Of a stretch of DNA of 64,000 bases, positions 63,799-64,000 are shown one piece after another (within the stretch, counting starts at the first letter, position 1; the number at the start of each line of letters is the position of its first letter). The notes beneath the pieces are model-generated. The model was not told the origin of the DNA and did not search any database. It saw only the letters and a list, made by a program, of their open reading frames with translations. This DNA comes from Jannaschia sp. CCS1 (GTDB lineage: Bacteria; Pseudomonadota; Alphaproteobacteria; Rhodobacterales; Rhodobacteraceae): assembly GCF_000013565.1 (NCBI RefSeq), contig NC_007802.1, positions 4,211,501 to 4,275,500 on the forward strand, in the 5' to 3' direction. The translations under genes were made by a program, and so were the position numbers.

Positions 63799-64000
63799 AT
63801 GTCGCCCATGGCCGTCGCGCCCCCCCAATCCGAGAAAGAACAGCAGATCGCCGCCGCTGCCCTGCGCGTGTTCTCTCGCTATGGGTTGAAGCGCGCCACC
63901 ATGAACGACATCGCCGAGGAGGCTGGCGTCGTGCGGCAGACCCTCTACAACGTTTTTGCCAACAAGGATGAGGTCATCCACGGCACATTGCTGTTCTACA
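63799..64000 (+). CDS. TetR family transcriptional regulator (partial, runs off right edge)
   Basis: The first 67 residues of a TetR-type repressor with helix-turn-helix region AALRVFSRYGLKRATMNDIAEEAGVVRQTLYNVFANKDEVI. The ATG at 63799 is preferred; a GTG at 63793 and an ATG at 63808 are alternatives. Starts 38 bp after the BKACE gene. The ligand domain lies outside the window. Confidence 0.88.
   Translation, partial: MSPMAVAPPQSEKEQQIAAAALRVFSRYGLKRATMNDIAEEAGVVRQTLYNVFANKDEVIHGTLLFY

Overview
The window is a high-GC, densely packed chromosomal segment with many 1-8 bp gene overlaps. It is most likely from a marine Rhodobacterales (Roseobacter-group) alphaproteobacterium. The grounds are codon use, the Glp-type glycerol ABC transporter, the dicarboxylate-type TRAP and Dpp-type ABC transporters, and the pobA/pca genes beside a PcaQ-like LysR regulator. 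I see no rRNA, tRNA, CRISPR, insertion sequence or phage genes.

Layout. (1) 1-4010: a GlpSTPQ-like sugar/glycerol ABC transporter split over two divergent transcripts. The ATPases glpT (cut by the window edge) and glpS, plus an unknown 112-aa gene, are on the minus strand; the two permeases are on the plus strand. (2) 4007-33723: a large catabolic island. A 13-gene minus-strand operon (M32, M20 and M14 peptidases, aminotransferase, VOC protein, aspartoacylase-like hydrolase, PuuE-type allantoinase, ureidoglycolate lyase, DapA-like lyase, epimerase, two Gfo/Idh/MocA oxidoreductases, SDR) diverges from an 8-gene plus-strand operon (two tandem DUF4438 proteins, Ldh-type dehydrogenase, M24 protein, amidohydrolase, aminotransferase, glycosidase-like barrel protein, allantoinase/dihydroorotase-like protein). 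A complete Dpp/Opp-type uptake system with an FCD-GntR regulator follows. A shared palindrome, TGTCGACA, lies in three of its control regions. The island probably imports and dismantles an unidentified peptide- or ureide-like nitrogen compound. (3) 33813-39521: an HpcH/HpaI aldolase, a TRAP transporter, a Gfo/Idh/MocA oxidoreductase and a second FCD-GntR regulator with its own AATATCnGATATT-type sites.

(4) 39766-47971: an eight-gene, tightly overlapping operon with a Ser/Thr kinase, an FHA protein, a PP2C phosphatase, a dynamin-like protein that has lost its P-loop, a large dynamin-like GTPase, a second small GTPase, a small possibly roadblock-like protein and an unknown protein. It carries no secretion genes. 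It looks like a phosphorylation-controlled membrane/GTPase system and is the best candidate for an undescribed system. (5) 48139-50181: an MHYT-GGDEF-EAL cyclic-di-GMP protein. (6) 50395-59123: further small-molecule catabolism, including an M20/M24 hydrolase pair behind a structured leader, a LysR regulator, an AA_synth/hydrolase/luciferase-like monooxygenase/aldehyde dehydrogenase operon, a two-cupin protein and tandem Lin0512 proteins. (7) 59120-64000: a PcaQ-like regulator divergent from pobA-pcaC-pcaH-pcaG and a BKACE-family gene (4-hydroxybenzoate to protocatechuate and ring cleavage), then a TetR-type regulator cut by the right edge.

Functions are read from motifs and family resemblance only; no searches were run.
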